Notes under the pieces: generated by a model
What the model was told of the DNA's origin: nothing
Database searches by the model: none
Seen by the model: only the letters and a program-made list of their open reading frames with translations
Part shown: piece by piece, positions 44,837-56,272 of the stretch
Position numbering within the stretch: position 1 is the stretch's first letter
Layout: every line of letters begins with the position of its first letter
Source of the DNA: Oegoconia quadripuncta
Lineage: Eukaryota > Arthropoda > Insecta > Lepidoptera > Autostichidae
Direction: 5' to 3'
NCBI GenBank assembly: GCA_949316235.1
Contig: OX438743.1
Span: 15,807,771-15,871,770, forward strand
DNA length: 64,000 nucleotides
Made by a program: the position numbers and the translations under genes

Positions 44837-44937
44837 AGTTGGGGTATATTTCAAGTGCGTTCATAATTATTAGGGTTCGTTACAATTTTCAAAAGAGCAG
44901 GTAGTTGGGTTAAGATGGCATTCATAATGATTAACGT

Positions 44938-45127
44938 GACCTCTGTCAGCTAAAGCAGCGAGTTTGAATCCCGCGGTAAATGTTCGTGTGATGAATATAC
45001 GAAAATTTATTCCCGAGTCATGGATGTTTATATATTTATGAATGTCTATCCGTTATCTGGTGTCCACAGCTTTGCTTTATTTGGGACTAGATGATTGGAG
45101 AAAGTGTCCGAAAAATTTAATAAAAAT
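44938..45127 (+). mobile_element. Family A SINE, 5'-truncated
   Basis: Begins near the B box (GAGTTTGAATCCCGCGG), then TTATTCCCGAGTCATGGATG and GGGACTAGATGATTGGAG. It ends without a tail run directly against family D. Confidence 0.75.
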
Positions 45128-45357
45128 TTGTCACCTGACAGTTAGTATTTTTAAGCTGCCTCTGTAAGCCACCGACTTAGTTTAACGACTGCTTTTAACT
45201 GAAAACCACCGAGACCCGACTATTTAACGTGCTCTCCGAAGCAGAGAAACACTTAGGAAAATTCCATCCCACCCATCTAAAGACAGACCGCGGCAGACAT
45301 TGCTTAACTTTGCTAATCGAAAACGAATAGAGAATGCGACTGCGCCACGAATGCTTA
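45128..45357 (+). repeat. Family D repeat (best 3' copy)
   Basis: GTCACCTGACAGTTAG, GCCACCGACTTAGTTTAACG, TTTAACGTGCTCTCCGAAGC, CATTGCTTAACTTTGC and GAATGCGACTGCGCCACGAA. Confidence 0.72.
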
Positions 45358-45852
45358 AGATTGACGTGCGTTACCGTAATTCCAAATAGAACCCAGTGTA
45401 AATATAAAAAATGATTAACACTCCACAAGCCAATCAAGTGGCTTTCATATCAATTTTACACACACAGATCATTTATTTGGAAATTCAAGCATCAATGAAT
45501 AATTTAGCAGATAACGTGTAAACTAAGTCTTATTAAAACACCATTAGTCATCGATACGAGCGAACCTCGGCTACAACAACAAAATGATTTAGTAAAAAAA
45601 CATACAAAAACGAATTTATGTCTCCTTGGGGACTCTCTTCGGCCGGTGTCCATTACACGATATCCTTCGTGATTTATTGTGGTTGGTATCTCGACGCGAA
45701 TAAGTATATAAAATAACACTGTGAGGTCTGAGGCCTGTTGCAGTGAAAAGTGTGGGTGGGAGCTTGTCTCTTAGCTTCTTTATATGTTTTAGTGTTAATC
45801 ATTTCACCTGCAAAAAGTAAAAGGAAATGTAAAATTTTATAACACTAAAATC
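45358..45852. other. No gene seen; weak promoter-like motif
   Basis: TATATAAAATA near 45705 lies about 30 bp before TGCAGTG, which is promoter-like spacing, but no exon follows. Otherwise unremarkable. Confidence 0.3.
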
Positions 45853-46032
45853 TATATTATCTCTGACCACCGGAACACAGGAATGCATTGCAGTGCTATA
45901 ACATTGCTGTTTGACGGCAGACTTAGATAAAATGGTGGTAAACCAACCAAACCTAGTACAAATATATACTCCGCCGGGGATCGAACTCCGGTTCGTGAAT
46001 CTTATGTTGTTTACATTGAGCCACGGAGCCGG
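45853..46032 (-). mobile_element. Family C SINE, tail-less fragment
   Basis: ATTATCTCTGACCACCGGAA, CATTGCTGTTTGACGGCAGA, CGCCGGGGATCGAACTCCGG and GAGCCACGGAGCCGG give body and head, without the LINE-like tail. Confidence 0.75.
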
Positions 46033-46378
46033 TAGAACTGCAGAACTAATTTGGTGACATGTTATAATAATCATTATTATACTAATGTATATGTCGGGGA
46101 AACGCTAGCGACTGGGACGATGTCAGCCTCTCGTGGTATAGGGTAGCTTGGGAAGTAGCGTTATCATATCAAGCCGCTGAAAGTGAATGGTATATCAGAA
46201 TGACACTAGTATTTAATAGAACGAGGTAATGGTCCGCCACTGATGGAACACAGGCCTGATAACCTTAAATCTTTAAGTAAGGTGGTAATTACAGACAACT
46301 TACCCTCACATAAATCTTAATATTAAACTATGATCATCATGGAACCCGTGATACTTACTGGTGAAGAGTATACATATG

Positions 46379-46557
46379 CATGTCCCTCACGCCATCCAAC
46401 TTGGTCCTCGCATGCAGTCTGTGGAATTCATCCAATCTAGTCTACAATTCCTCCTGCTCAAATTCCATGATCAACTACTTATAAAGTAACGACTCACCGG
46501 ATTCTTCCAAACGTCGGTGATAATAGTAACAGTCACTCACGGTCGTTGATGTGTTAA
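46379..46557 (-). repeat. Family K dispersed repeat
   Basis: The complement contains CAACGACCGTGAGTGACTG, GGAAGAATCCGGTGAGTCGT, AAGTAGTTGATCATGG and GAGCAGGAGGAATTGTA. A second copy in the opposite orientation is at 53301-53452. Confidence 0.65.
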
Positions 46558-46644
46558 GTGGTGGTACTCCTTTGACGGCTGTAGCAAAGTGATTATTCAT
46601 TTTGATCTCTAGACCAAATATTACTGTAACTTTATGCATAATAC

Positions 46645-46870
46645 TAACTGACCACCCACGGCTTCGCCTGCATGGAATAACTTTTCCGCGGATTTGTTTT
46701 ATTAGTTTATCCCGCGGGAACTACATACTTTATCGAGATAAAAAATATCCTATATCTTAATCCAGGGTATTATATACCAAATTTCATCCAAATCCGTTCA
46801 TCCGTTTCGCCGTGATTGAGCAAGAAACAAACAAATTTCCAAACTTTGACATTTATAATATTAGTTACAT
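46645..46870 (+). mobile_element. Family H repeat, RTE-like 3' end
   Basis: ACCACCCACGGCTTCGCCTG, TTTATCCCGCGGGAACTACA, TTTCATCCAAATCCGTTCAT, CCGTTTCGCCGTGATTGAGC and the end ACATTTATAATATTAGT. This 3' layout is typical of RTE-type elements of Lepidoptera as I remember them. Confidence 0.6.
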
Positions 46871-48324
46871 ATATAATAATTTTCAAAGCCCCCTCCTTCC
46901 TGGATGAGTGGGGTAAAAAGAAAAAAAATATATAAAATTGACCAACCAATCAAGATCGAGCATGAGCAAACTGGATTTTAATTAAGTATTAGAAATGACA
47001 AAATCAAAATGGACAAAGAATTTTCAACGATTATCATGCATAAGCTTTTAAATTATTAATTGCAAGACAACATCAAAATGCTTTGAAATTCAACTTTGGA
47101 ATTCAAATAAATTAGCAAGATATTAATTTATCGCAAACGAGTTTTAATTTTTGAATTTTGGAACTGACAATTACTACCTTTTTAGGAATCCAGCTGTAGT
47201 TGTGAAGTGGTATCTTGTAGTTTCTTAACAATTTAACCACTAAGAAGTAATTAAAATGAAATAATTTAATTAAAACACATAAATAAATCAATATATTTTT
47301 ATTGATTTCTAATTTTGATTTTTGTATTAGATATTGATAACGCTCGCAAGTTGGTCTGGAAATCTATGAATGAGGCCTATGTTCAATAGGTGACCTCTTG
47401 TGGGTCACAGATGATATTGATAATTTTATTGTTTTTTTTTTATTTCCTTTTTTTTATTCTGTTTTATTTTTTCCACGTTTTTTACCTCTCATAGTTTTGG
47501 AGAGTAGAGGGCGTGTTCGAGGCTATTTCCGTGTTTTATTTGCTTTTTATTTTGTGTTTTAATTAAGTTAGTCTTATAGAAAAGTTCTTATATAAATAAA
47601 AAGGGCACAATTTGTTTAAAACTCCCTTTTATTCTTATTTTAACATCCCACCGATTAGTAAAAAACTATATAAATAAATATTTATATTGAAACGGTAGCT
47701 ATTACGATGCTAGAATATGCATGACATTGAAATATCCGGACAGAAACTGACAGATTTCCTTGTGACTTTCTTGCTCTCTTCCTTATACGGAAGCTGCTCA
47801 GGACGTTGTCTACATAAATCAAGTCCTAATATACTTTAGCGAAAGCTACTTAAGACTGAATTACCTAGTTATGATAAAATTCGGACTTAATTTATATAAT
47901 ACCTTGTTAAAGTTGACAGGTGATAAAATAAGTAGGTGAAAACGCGATATAAAACCTATAAAAAGGCTAATACGCCCATAAAATATAATCTTAATAAGCG
48001 TAGGTGTATTCTTGAAAACCGCATATATATAAACACAACAGCATACACACTGTTATTTATTAACCATGCACGTGAACATATTAATACGTGTGAATTTATT
48101 ACGATATCAATGCCGAGTGTAATATTACCGAGACAATAAATTTACTCGACAAAACAACCAACTGAGAAACACTAAAATTGAAATATTTGTGTTTGGAATA
48201 TCGACCTCACAAGTTTAATTAGGAACATATAAATATCACTCTAAAAACTTAGCACCACAAGGAATAGCTAAAGTTAATATTGTGTAAAAATATGAATTAA
48301 AATGATGTGAAAATTTCCTTTTTT
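46871..48324. other. AT-rich stretch; one F scrap
   Basis: GAATGAGGCCTATGTTCAAT near 47369 looks like a short family F scrap. A T-rich tract spans about 47431-47480. Otherwise nothing recognised. Confidence 0.4.
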
Positions 48325-48853
48325 TATGTATAACACTTCGTTGACAGAGCTTGACGTCAATTATAGATGACGTAAGTAAAGATGAGTCTGAAGACGAAAT
48401 GGCGCTCAAATTATTTAGGGGACCGATCGCACCTCAGCACTGCTCCCACTGCAACTCCTGTAAGCCAGGATCAAGTGGTACTCTGCACGGCGCCTGCTGA
48501 AGGTAAACGGCACCCTACGTAAGTCCATTGGTACCTTGGGGCCCAAACTAATTAAAGTAAGAATTTTAGGGTCAAAAAGTAGGAAAGGAAGAAAGTCTTA
48601 CCTCATTCCCGGCAAATGAAAGTTTAGGTAATATGAGGAAAAAATTATGGCTTTATTTGCGGGACGGGCAATCTCATCTCAAACAGCCTGAACACTACAT
48701 TATTGCAAGCTGCCAAGGCGGCAGATTTAGATAAGATTGTTGAAGTACCAAACCGAGTACTGAACTGTACTGAACTGAACGCTGGGATTCGATCCCGCGG
48801 CTTCTGTTTAGTAAACCTTCTGTTGTATATTTTGTAAACATTGCGTCACTAGA
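48325..48853 (-). mobile_element. Old family C SINE with insertion
   Basis: The tail side (48325-48395: TTTTTTTATGTATAACAC, AAGTAAAGATGAG) and the body/head side (48656-48853: GCGGCAGATTTAGATAAGAT, GGGATTCGATCCCGCGG) are separated by about 260 bp of unrelated sequence. An insertion into an old copy, or two separate copies, would explain this. Confidence 0.5.
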
Positions 48854-49107
48854 CTTTTACGGTATTCCAAGAGACTTGTCTCCACACAAACAGATAACAG
48901 CCCCCATATAATATCATTACTCTTTCTGCAACAAATCTTAACCAAATCAAACTTTATTTGTCACTATCTGTCTGAGAAAGCTCACTAAATTCCGAGATTA
49001 AACATTTTCACCACGTCTCTATTCAAACAGTAACACTGACCTTATCCGTGAACTTGAAACAAAGGACCCTTTAGATGAAAGAACACTCAAACGCATCCAT
49101 CAGTCAT

Positions 49108-49131
49108 TGCGAAGTCGGCACCGACTTCGCA
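49108..49131. repeat. 24-bp hairpin, 11-bp arms
   Basis: TGCGAAGTCGG, a CA spacer, then CCGACTTCGCA. Exact pairing with a 2-nt centre; it could extrude as DNA or act as a dyad binding site. No neighbour suggests a function. Confidence 0.85.
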
Positions 49132-50239
49132 GATACCTCTTCAGCAACAAAACCTCATTGTCTGAAAACAAAGACAGTATAAGGCTCGTTCAAGGCTTAG
49201 TGACAGAGTAGGATACCATGCCAATTACAGAGCTAACGTGCTTCGAACACGCGAACGCTAAGTTTGTGGAGCTGGAATCTACTATAGGAGAATGCTTTGT
49301 GTATAATATGAAGGCCTGTAACTTTGTTTCAAGCCGAACTAGCTGCTAATATTGGATTATGTAATATGATACTACATTCTACTTTGCTATCAGTGCTATA
49401 AAAGCGATAGTCTCTAACTAAGAGAGAGAAGAGAAGGGTAGCGCCTCTACCTTATCCGCCGCTAATGTTTATACGTCTTTATTTTTTAATTTTTTATTTT
49501 ATTCAGCCACCTTTAGATGATTACATGTAGATTACAATAATATAAACTAAGAATGAACTTATATTATGTAGCCATTCAAAGCCAAAACCAATTAAACTCA
49601 ACAAATTAAATTGCTTTTCTATCTAACACTACTTTTATAGTTGTATGTTGTATATTGAAATAGCCTATTAGTTTTTTTATTAACAGATAATTTAATTTTT
49701 GTCTCTTATCAAGTCTCCATGTCTAAAGCAGGCTCCATTTGGTTGTAAATTTGTATATCATCCTTCCTCTAGTCAATTTCGTGCCCTGAGAACTGCGAGC
49801 TTCCTATGTTTATGAGAGAGCGCAGCAAGTCGTATCTATGCAACATACTACTTCCTCTGAGGCGCGTTTTGTATTATTATATTTATGAGAATGTCCTCTA
49901 GCTAGAGTCCTATTACTTAGTTTAGCTCTTACAGTGTCTCATTACTATTTGGATCGACTTCTATATTATATTCAATTCTTGATTTTCCATACGTTTTTAA
50001 TAAAGATATATTACCACTTCTTATTCGGTGGTTCTGTTCTAAATAAAACTTGGAAATCATCAACAATATCTACACTATTTTGTAGGTTCCGCCCGCAATT
50101 TTAAATATCTTCAAATATCCTTGTGCATTCTTAAAAATTATTCTGATGCTCCGTAATGACGTCAAAGAAAGAGAAACACACACCCTTTTGCATTTATAAT
50201 GTTGCAGTACCTACGATTGGTTTAATGATATTACTTATA

Positions 50240-50261
50240 TAGAAAGAAAGAAAGAAAGAAA
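50240..50261. repeat. (GAAA)n microsatellite
   Basis: About five tandem GAAA/AGAA units. It could be the tail of a minus-strand LINE, since ATTATTTAAAGTCATC follows. Confidence 0.8.
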
Positions 50262-52480
50262 AAATTATTTAAAGTCATCTCATGACACAAACAATCAGGT
50301 ACAAATATTACACAGTCGAGACACATGCAAAAAATAACATTGTGTTTGCCATCTAATTGTCGGTGTCGCAAGGTGGAGTCAAAAAGGTCTATCTTGATAC
50401 GGAAAATTGTATATTGTTTTTTATTTTCATCTATCACAACCCAATATAGCTATTGACTGTTTGTTGGTAATCTATGGTTAAACCACTACACTAATTTGAT
50501 AGTAGGGTTTAACTTTAGTAACCGAAATATTACCTTAGTAATATTCAATGATAGCTCCATAAATGAAAAGGGGTTTCTGTTTTTTGAGTATCAAGTTGAT
50601 TTAAATTTTTAACAAACTATTCATGAAAACATTCTTAATCTTATATCGGATCGGTAGCGTGATCTAACAAGCAAATCAAATTTGTATAAGATAAGAAACA
50701 GGACAGCAGATAGAAAAAAAAATACTAGACCCAAATTCGGAGACTGGTTGGTCGTATTAACAGTCGACAAACTTGAAACTTTTTAATGTCTTTATAAGTG
50801 CTGTCTGACATAAAGTTAATGAAACTTCCATTTTATTGATCTACCTGCTGCGGGGCGACACGAAACCAGTCGCTTCTAACCCTACATTATGTTTTTCTCG
50901 AAATTATTTTCCATCCCTCTCTCCAACATTAAAGTTAACGTTCGGGACAGGGATAGTGGCATTCTAAAAACGAGCATTAGGACGGGACATTTCATTTGGT
51001 GAAGACGACCCCCGTCATTTGATAAGCCGATGAGACATTTTTAGCATTAATCCATTAGGACACGAGAAATATTTCAATTATTTTCAAATTATGTTTTTTC
51101 AGCCATTTCTAGTTGTCGTAGGGGCTTGTAAAATTTGTGGTATCATTTTTTAGCCTATTTGATAAACAGAATTGCTTTCTATTGAACGCAAGTACAGTGA
51201 ACAAATCTATTTTATTTTGCAACTGTATCTAGTATTAAACTATATGAAGTAATTGTTAGAAGCGTATTCAAATCGCAATCACATGCTATATCAAGAATAT
51301 ATTCTGGTTGGAAAAAAAATAATACCACAGTCGTATCTCTCATGAACGAGCCAATTATAGAAAGGAATCAAGTAGCCGTGGCATGTGGCAAACGTGGTGT
51401 GAATATTATCACATCACCCATATATTTTCCATAATTTTATTATAATTTATATAGGGATCAACAAGCTGTCGCCACCCGCATGCTGCACAATTGGTGCAAT
51501 CATCGTCAATGAGATTTCGGGGTTGTGTAAAACGGACTGTAATTGCATTGGCCACAACCAAATTATTGTTATAGTCACTATTCAATGATAAATCCATTTT
51601 GGGTGAGTGCGGGTAGAGGGCGTCATTATTGCCTTTGTGATTGTATAAGTTAGTGCTTATAAACAAGCGATTTTACTTTATGAATTCATTAAAAAATTCG
51701 TTAAATGTTAGAGTGATTAATTTTCTTTTAAGTTTGGCAAAAGTTAAATATTATAAAGATGTGTCGGTACTTGTTGTGACTACTTCTTCCAAACCATGAC
51801 ATCTTATGAAACTATGTAATTAAAACGAAACATTTAATAATACTTTTGGACTTTTAAGTTTGGAAGTAAACACGGTGTTCCGTACTTATGTAATTTAAAA
51901 ATATAACTAGCCTAATATTTCTAATACGAGGGCTACCAATCATTGGGTATCCCCCGGGTTTCATCCGACCAATTGCGAATGAACCGTATGTCAACATATA
52001 GCATTTTTTCGTATCTAATGAAGTGTTACCTTCCGAACTATCCAGAAACTTCCTTCCGTGCTTTCCATCAATGATTGTCATGGTGACTCTAATAAACTGT
52101 TTTGTGTTTTCTATCCAACGACCTTTTCCCCTGCACTGCGATTAGCTATCTACTTTCAGAGTCACTCGGGTTGACATTTTACTAGCCTTGGAAACTTAGC
52201 CAAGTCATAAAAGAACTGGATAGGTAGTTAGGTAAATAGATACCTAGCGACATAGCCACTTTGATAAAGCTAAAGATACCCGTCAAAAAGTATAAAGCAG
52301 CTGTGTTTTATAAGGTATTCATAGAAAAATAAAATTCTCGTAAAGTTCCTATGTAAAACTTGTTAGTTCATATTCAGAGGGTTCGCCCGTACTACAGCGG
52401 TGGCGGTAGAAATCCGCAAATTCTGATTTTTTTCTAAGTATTGTGCAATGTCTCTGTGTGGTTCTCAGAGTAGCATAGAA

Positions 52481-52534
52481 CCAACCTGTTTCTTCCCGTT
52501 GGTATCGTGAAAGGCAACTATATAAGGATCGTGA
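52481..52534 (-). repeat. Family I fragment
   Basis: AACCAACCTGTTTCTTCCCG and TCGTGAAAGGCAACTATATA are the complement of the family I end. Confidence 0.45.
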
Positions 52535-52613
52535 GCACCGATGGGCGGCATCATTGTCGCCACAAAATCATGACAATTTCGGGCTAAGCTTAGCTTTCTT
52601 ATGAAAAGTGAGG

Positions 52614-52672
52614 CTTATCGCGCCTTGCCAGAGGCTTATGTCCCGCAGTGGACTTTTAACTGATGTTGATGT
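52614..52672 (+). mobile_element. Family F LINE tail scrap
   Basis: GAGGCTTATGTCCCGCAGTG and GACTTTTAACTGATGTTGATG, a decayed 3' end. Confidence 0.5.
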
Positions 52673-53020
52673 GTGTGTTTCAAAAATCTCAGCTTCGTCA
52701 TACCCTTTGGTTGGGTGGGTTTGAACCAACATTATAAATATTCATAAAAATTTAACGATTTCGACATCTCTCTATGTATCTGTGAATGGGCTACATGGCC
52801 TACCATCTGTTCATTAAAAGTCAAATTAAAATGTATTGTGACCCATGTTGCGTTGGCCCAGCGCTCGTATTGTCTATCTTCAACATCTATTGTAATACCT
52901 TTTGTAATTTCTGACAGCTTCAAAGATTACCGACTTGTCATTTAGATACATTATTCTTTAAAATGTAAAATTTCAAGGAATCGCGATAAATAATAAATAA
53001 ACTCAAAAAAAATGATTCCA
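52673..53020. other. No feature seen
   Basis: A 63-codon minus frame without motifs; otherwise AT-rich. Confidence 0.45.
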
Positions 53021-53085
53021 ATTCCAGTAGGAGCATATGTTTGTATGATGAATATGGACTAGAGTCATGGATGTTTTCATTCGAA
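53021..53085 (+). mobile_element. Family A-like SINE scrap
   Basis: GGAGCATATGTTTGTATGAT and AGTCATGGATGTTTTCATT match the middle of the 25.1 kb subfamily. Confidence 0.55.
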
Positions 53086-53300
53086 ATGTGTATGCCGTGG
53101 ATAGCGATAAATTAACGAAAGAATTCATAATTTAGATAGTCAGACGACTAACATAATACGCGGTTTGCTGCATGAAGTGAACCTGGTGGCGCTGGTATCG
53201 CCGGAAATGGAGCGGTGACAAAGTTAACAGTAATATTAGGTCTGCGCATCGAAAATGAGATGGACTTTGACCAGCCTTCAAAGGAGTCGGATCTCCACTG

Positions 53301-53452
53301 AACACATCAACGACTGTGAGTGATTCTGATTACCTACTACGCGTGGAAGAATCCGGTGAGTCGTTAGTTAATAAGAAGTTGATCATGGGATTTGAGCAAG
53401 GAGGAATTGTATACTAGCTCCGGCTGAATTCCGCAGACTACACTGCAAATGT
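53301..53452 (+). repeat. Family K dispersed repeat
   Basis: CACATCAACGACTGTGAGTG, TGGAAGAATCCGGTGAGTCG, AGAAGTTGATCATGGG and GCAAGGAGGAATTGTA match the inverted copy at 46379-46557. Confidence 0.65.
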
Positions 53453-54011
53453 TTATTATTCACCGGCAAGCATCTCAGGTTTCATGATCATAATCGAATG
53501 TGAATACGTTATCTATTTGTCTATAGTAGCTTGCCATAATATCGATATTGCCTGAGCCACCCTTTACCAAGCGACTGGCTCCCATCTCCACTCCTAGACT
53601 AATTGACTATTGCATTACACTTGTAATTATCGCACGTTGTAAATAGAAATAATGTAATACTGTCTCTAATAACTTTAGTGTGGAACTAGATGACGCTATC
53701 CTTGGTAACAAACCAAGGATATTTGTTTATTAACGCGCAAATACTCAAAAGCTTTATTAACTTTTTGAGTGCCTTAAATATCATGCTGTCATTTTTATAT
53801 CGAACGCTCTAATTACCTATGTATTTATTTTATAGAATTTATATTCTTTTAAACGTCAACGGTGGCGGTAACCGCTGCAAGGTGGATATTATTTAAGTTT
53901 TAAAAGTGTATTCCTCTTTATTTTATATAAATTTGCAGGGTAATTTAAAGCCAGTACGAAATAACAAAGTACCTGACATACGCAACGTTGCGTTGCTGAT
54001 TGTTCATCATT
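53453..54011. other. No feature seen
   Basis: AT-rich. CCTTGGTAACAAACCAAGG near 53700 forms a 7-bp hairpin but is not otherwise notable. Confidence 0.45.
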
Positions 54012-54190
54012 GGATATATACACATAGCGCCATCTAGAATTAAGCAACTAGGCAACTATCATGGATTGATGGGTGATGTACAACACAAATACATTTTTTT
54101 TGTAAATAAATGGATATAATGAAAATATCCACAATTCAGGTATTCATCATACAAACAATGAATCCAGCGGAATTCGAACTCGGGTCCTTT
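54012..54190 (-). mobile_element. Family A-like SINE, variant subfamily
   Basis: CATAGCGCCATCTAGAATTA, AGTTGCC/GGCAACTATCATGG and GCGGAATTCGAACTCGGG (complement of a B box) are in the order of the 25.1 kb copy reversed. Confidence 0.7.
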
Positions 54191-54486
54191 TTGTACTGAC
54201 GACTTTTAACGACAAGTAAATATATTATGTAAGTTAACGATTCAATCCACCTCAATCAAACCCTTAACGAAACCTACATCCAATACGCCCTTGACATTGA
54301 GAGAAGCGTTCCTATATCAAATTCTAACTCACAATCTCACCGCAATATTTCTCCCTACACCCTCGATAAAACTAATGTGTAAGAAGAGAAGTTTGAACAT
54401 TAAAATAAAGCTTTATCCGTATGTACTAACGATACCCTTTACCCATACTTTATCAAGGGACAGACACATAAATCAAAAAGCCGTGA

Positions 54487-54831
54487 AAAGGTCGAGCTTT
54501 GGTCACCGTCTATAAACTTTGTGATTGTGTTTGGTACGAGAGCGTGAAGTTAAAAAAAATCGATGATAAGTCTGTGTCCTTTACAAAGGACAATATTTAC
54601 ATCAAAAATGAAAGTCAAATTAAATGTTTTGAGTTCAGTGAGAATGTTCTTTTTTTAGAACCGCCCAAGGTAAATTGGACTAATGTTTTGACAACTTTTA
54701 TTGACTACAAAGTGAGCGCCACCGTGCTCTGCGCCCCCTCTGTTGGACGGTCTAGTAAATTCTCGCAGTGCACCGTGAATGGCGACGTGTCATTCATAAT
54801 TACTTGTTGTCTGTATATACAGAATATGTAA
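54487..54831 (+). other. Unrecognised 115-codon open frame
   Basis: Open from 54487 (a stop precedes at 54484) to TAA at 54829-54831, with no ATG near the 5' end. A terminal exon or a relic is therefore more likely than a whole gene. The translation includes KLKKIDDKSVSFTKDNIYIK and SQCTVNGDVSFIITCCL, charged and mixed without low complexity. I recognise no domain. There is no membrane segment beyond a short hydrophobic end. A strong 12-bp hairpin follows 27 bp later. Chance is still the simplest explanation in this AT-rich context. Confidence 0.25.
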
Positions 54832-54857
54832 AAAAATAATGAGAGCTCAATGACGAA

Positions 54858-54884
54858 GTGCCTGTAATTTTGAATTACAGGCAC
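54858..54884. repeat. 27-bp hairpin, 12-bp arms
   Basis: GTGCCTGTAATT, loop TTG, AATTACAGGCAC: twelve perfect pairs with a 3-nt loop. Just after the unrecognised open frame. No repeat family is associated. Confidence 0.9.
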
Positions 54885-55076
54885 AAATGCGGGTGGGTTG
54901 CAAAGATATTATGGAACTCCCTTGTGACGTCGGTGTTCCCCGAATCTCACAATCTTGACCCCTCCAAGACAAGGAAAGAACGAAAATAAAGAAAATAGTT
55001 TATTCACTATTTAAAACACATAACAATAGGTACATTATAATTTACATTATTAGAAATCACATTGTTTATAAGTGTT

Positions 55077-55399
55077 AACCTCCGTGGCTCAATGTGAACA
55101 ACATTGGGTTTTCGATTCGAAGGTGTGCGGGTTCGATCCCCAGCGGGGTACATGTTTAAGTACTCGGTTTGGTTGGTGGTAAGGCATTTTAAATGTCCGC
55201 CTGGCTAGCTACCACCATCTTATCTGCCGCCAAGCAGCAATTTTAATAGTATTGTTGCGTTCCGGTTGTCAGAGATAAGATAGCCAGTCACCCTAATGTG
55301 TTGGGGTTTCCCGGTCAGTACGCTTACACCTTCGACCTCATCTTCACTTAAAATCAGGTGTGATTGAGGTCAAGTACCAACCCGTTAGGCATAAAAAAT
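55077..55399 (+). mobile_element. Family C SINE, full length (reference copy)
   Basis: The head has TGGCTCAATGT (55085-55095), a degenerate A box, and a B box, GGTTCGATCCC (55130-55140). The body has GGTTGGTGGTAAGGCATTTT, CTAGCTACCACCATCTTATC, CCGCCAAGCAGC and TTCCGGTTGTCAGAGATAAG. The tail is ACCTCATCTTCACTTAAAAT, CAGGTGTGATTGAGGTCAAG, then GGCATAAAAAA. Its head and tail are both intact, making it the clearest example of the head-body-LINE-tail plan. Confidence 0.9.
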
Positions 55400-55499
55400 A
55401 ACTAACAAAATAATAACTAGGCTACGGTTTACGTAAATATTGCTTTGTGTGTTGCAGTAGTGAATGGGTAACGACTCAGCATAATGCTTCGTTCCAAGC

Positions 55500-55640
55500 G
55501 ATTTTCTGTCGCACCCGTGTAGAATGAAAATATCTGTGATCGCCAATCTGCCTGCCCAGTATGGCGATTAAGGCAAATTCTCCCATGGAAAGCTATGAAA
55601 ATCACGCAATGAGAGAGATATATGAATAGTGGTAGATTTT
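55500..55640 (-). repeat. Family E dispersed repeat fragment
   Basis: GTGATCGCCAATCTGCCTGC, CCAGTATGGCGATTAAGGCA and AATTCTCCCATGGAAAGC are the complement of the 16.4 kb copy. Confidence 0.55.
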
Positions 55641-55999
55641 TAAAGCCTTTTGAAAAATCATATAATTTTAGCAAATAGTCTATAATTTTTAAATTTGAAT
55701 CATATGTGTGTTTGTAGAAAGGCGATACTAAATATACCTAATTGTATTCATTATTATTCTGGAAGGAAAACACTGCCTCATTGTCCTAGAAAACAAAGAA
55801 TAAACATCAGAGCCAGCTCCAGCGGATAAATAGTCTGCCAAGCAGTGTGACGTGCACTGCGTTTTGTCACAGGGTAGGCCGAATGACAAAATTTGAGAAA
55901 TTGATATTGAATACTCGCAGTTGCGACCGAATAATTAGGGCGGAGGTGATTGAAATTCGATAACATTAAAATAAATACATAGTAGTACAGTCTGACAGG

Positions 56000-56272
56000 G
56001 AGCGTCGGTGGCTCAGTGGTTAAGACGCGGTCTCCCAATTTTGGAGGTCCGGGTTCGATTCCCAGGCAGGCCATGTTCCAATGAGTTTATTTAATTTAAT
56101 TACTTTGTGCATTTATCCGACTGCTCTTAAACGGTGAAGGAAAAAATTCTAAGACATGTGGAGTCCCCACCCGCATTGGGCCAGTTTGGTGGACTATGGC
56201 CCATACTCCCTCATTATAAGAGGGAAGGCCAATATCCCTGCAGTGAGATGTTTACGGACTGAGATGACGATG
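56000..56272 (+). mobile_element. Family B SINE
   Basis: GAGCGTCGGTGGCTCAGTGG with A box TGGCTCAGTGG, and an intact B box, GGTTCGATTCC (56050-56060). A deletion removes the GAGGAAACCTGCATGC part of the body. The end GTTTACGGACTGAGATGACG is diverged. Confidence 0.85.

Larger units (their letters stand above)
48854..52480. other. Repeat-poor block without a recognised gene
   Basis: A LINE tail scrap (AAATCAAACTTTATTTG) near 48943 and a (GAAA)n microsatellite at 50240-50261 are the only repeats seen. Frames of 60-85 codons on the minus strand (50231, 51409, 51854) have no recognisable content. Confidence 0.45.

Noticed and set aside
45700..45760. TATA-like box with a possible start site
   Set aside because: TATATAAAATA is common in AT-rich DNA, and no exon, splice site or open frame follows.
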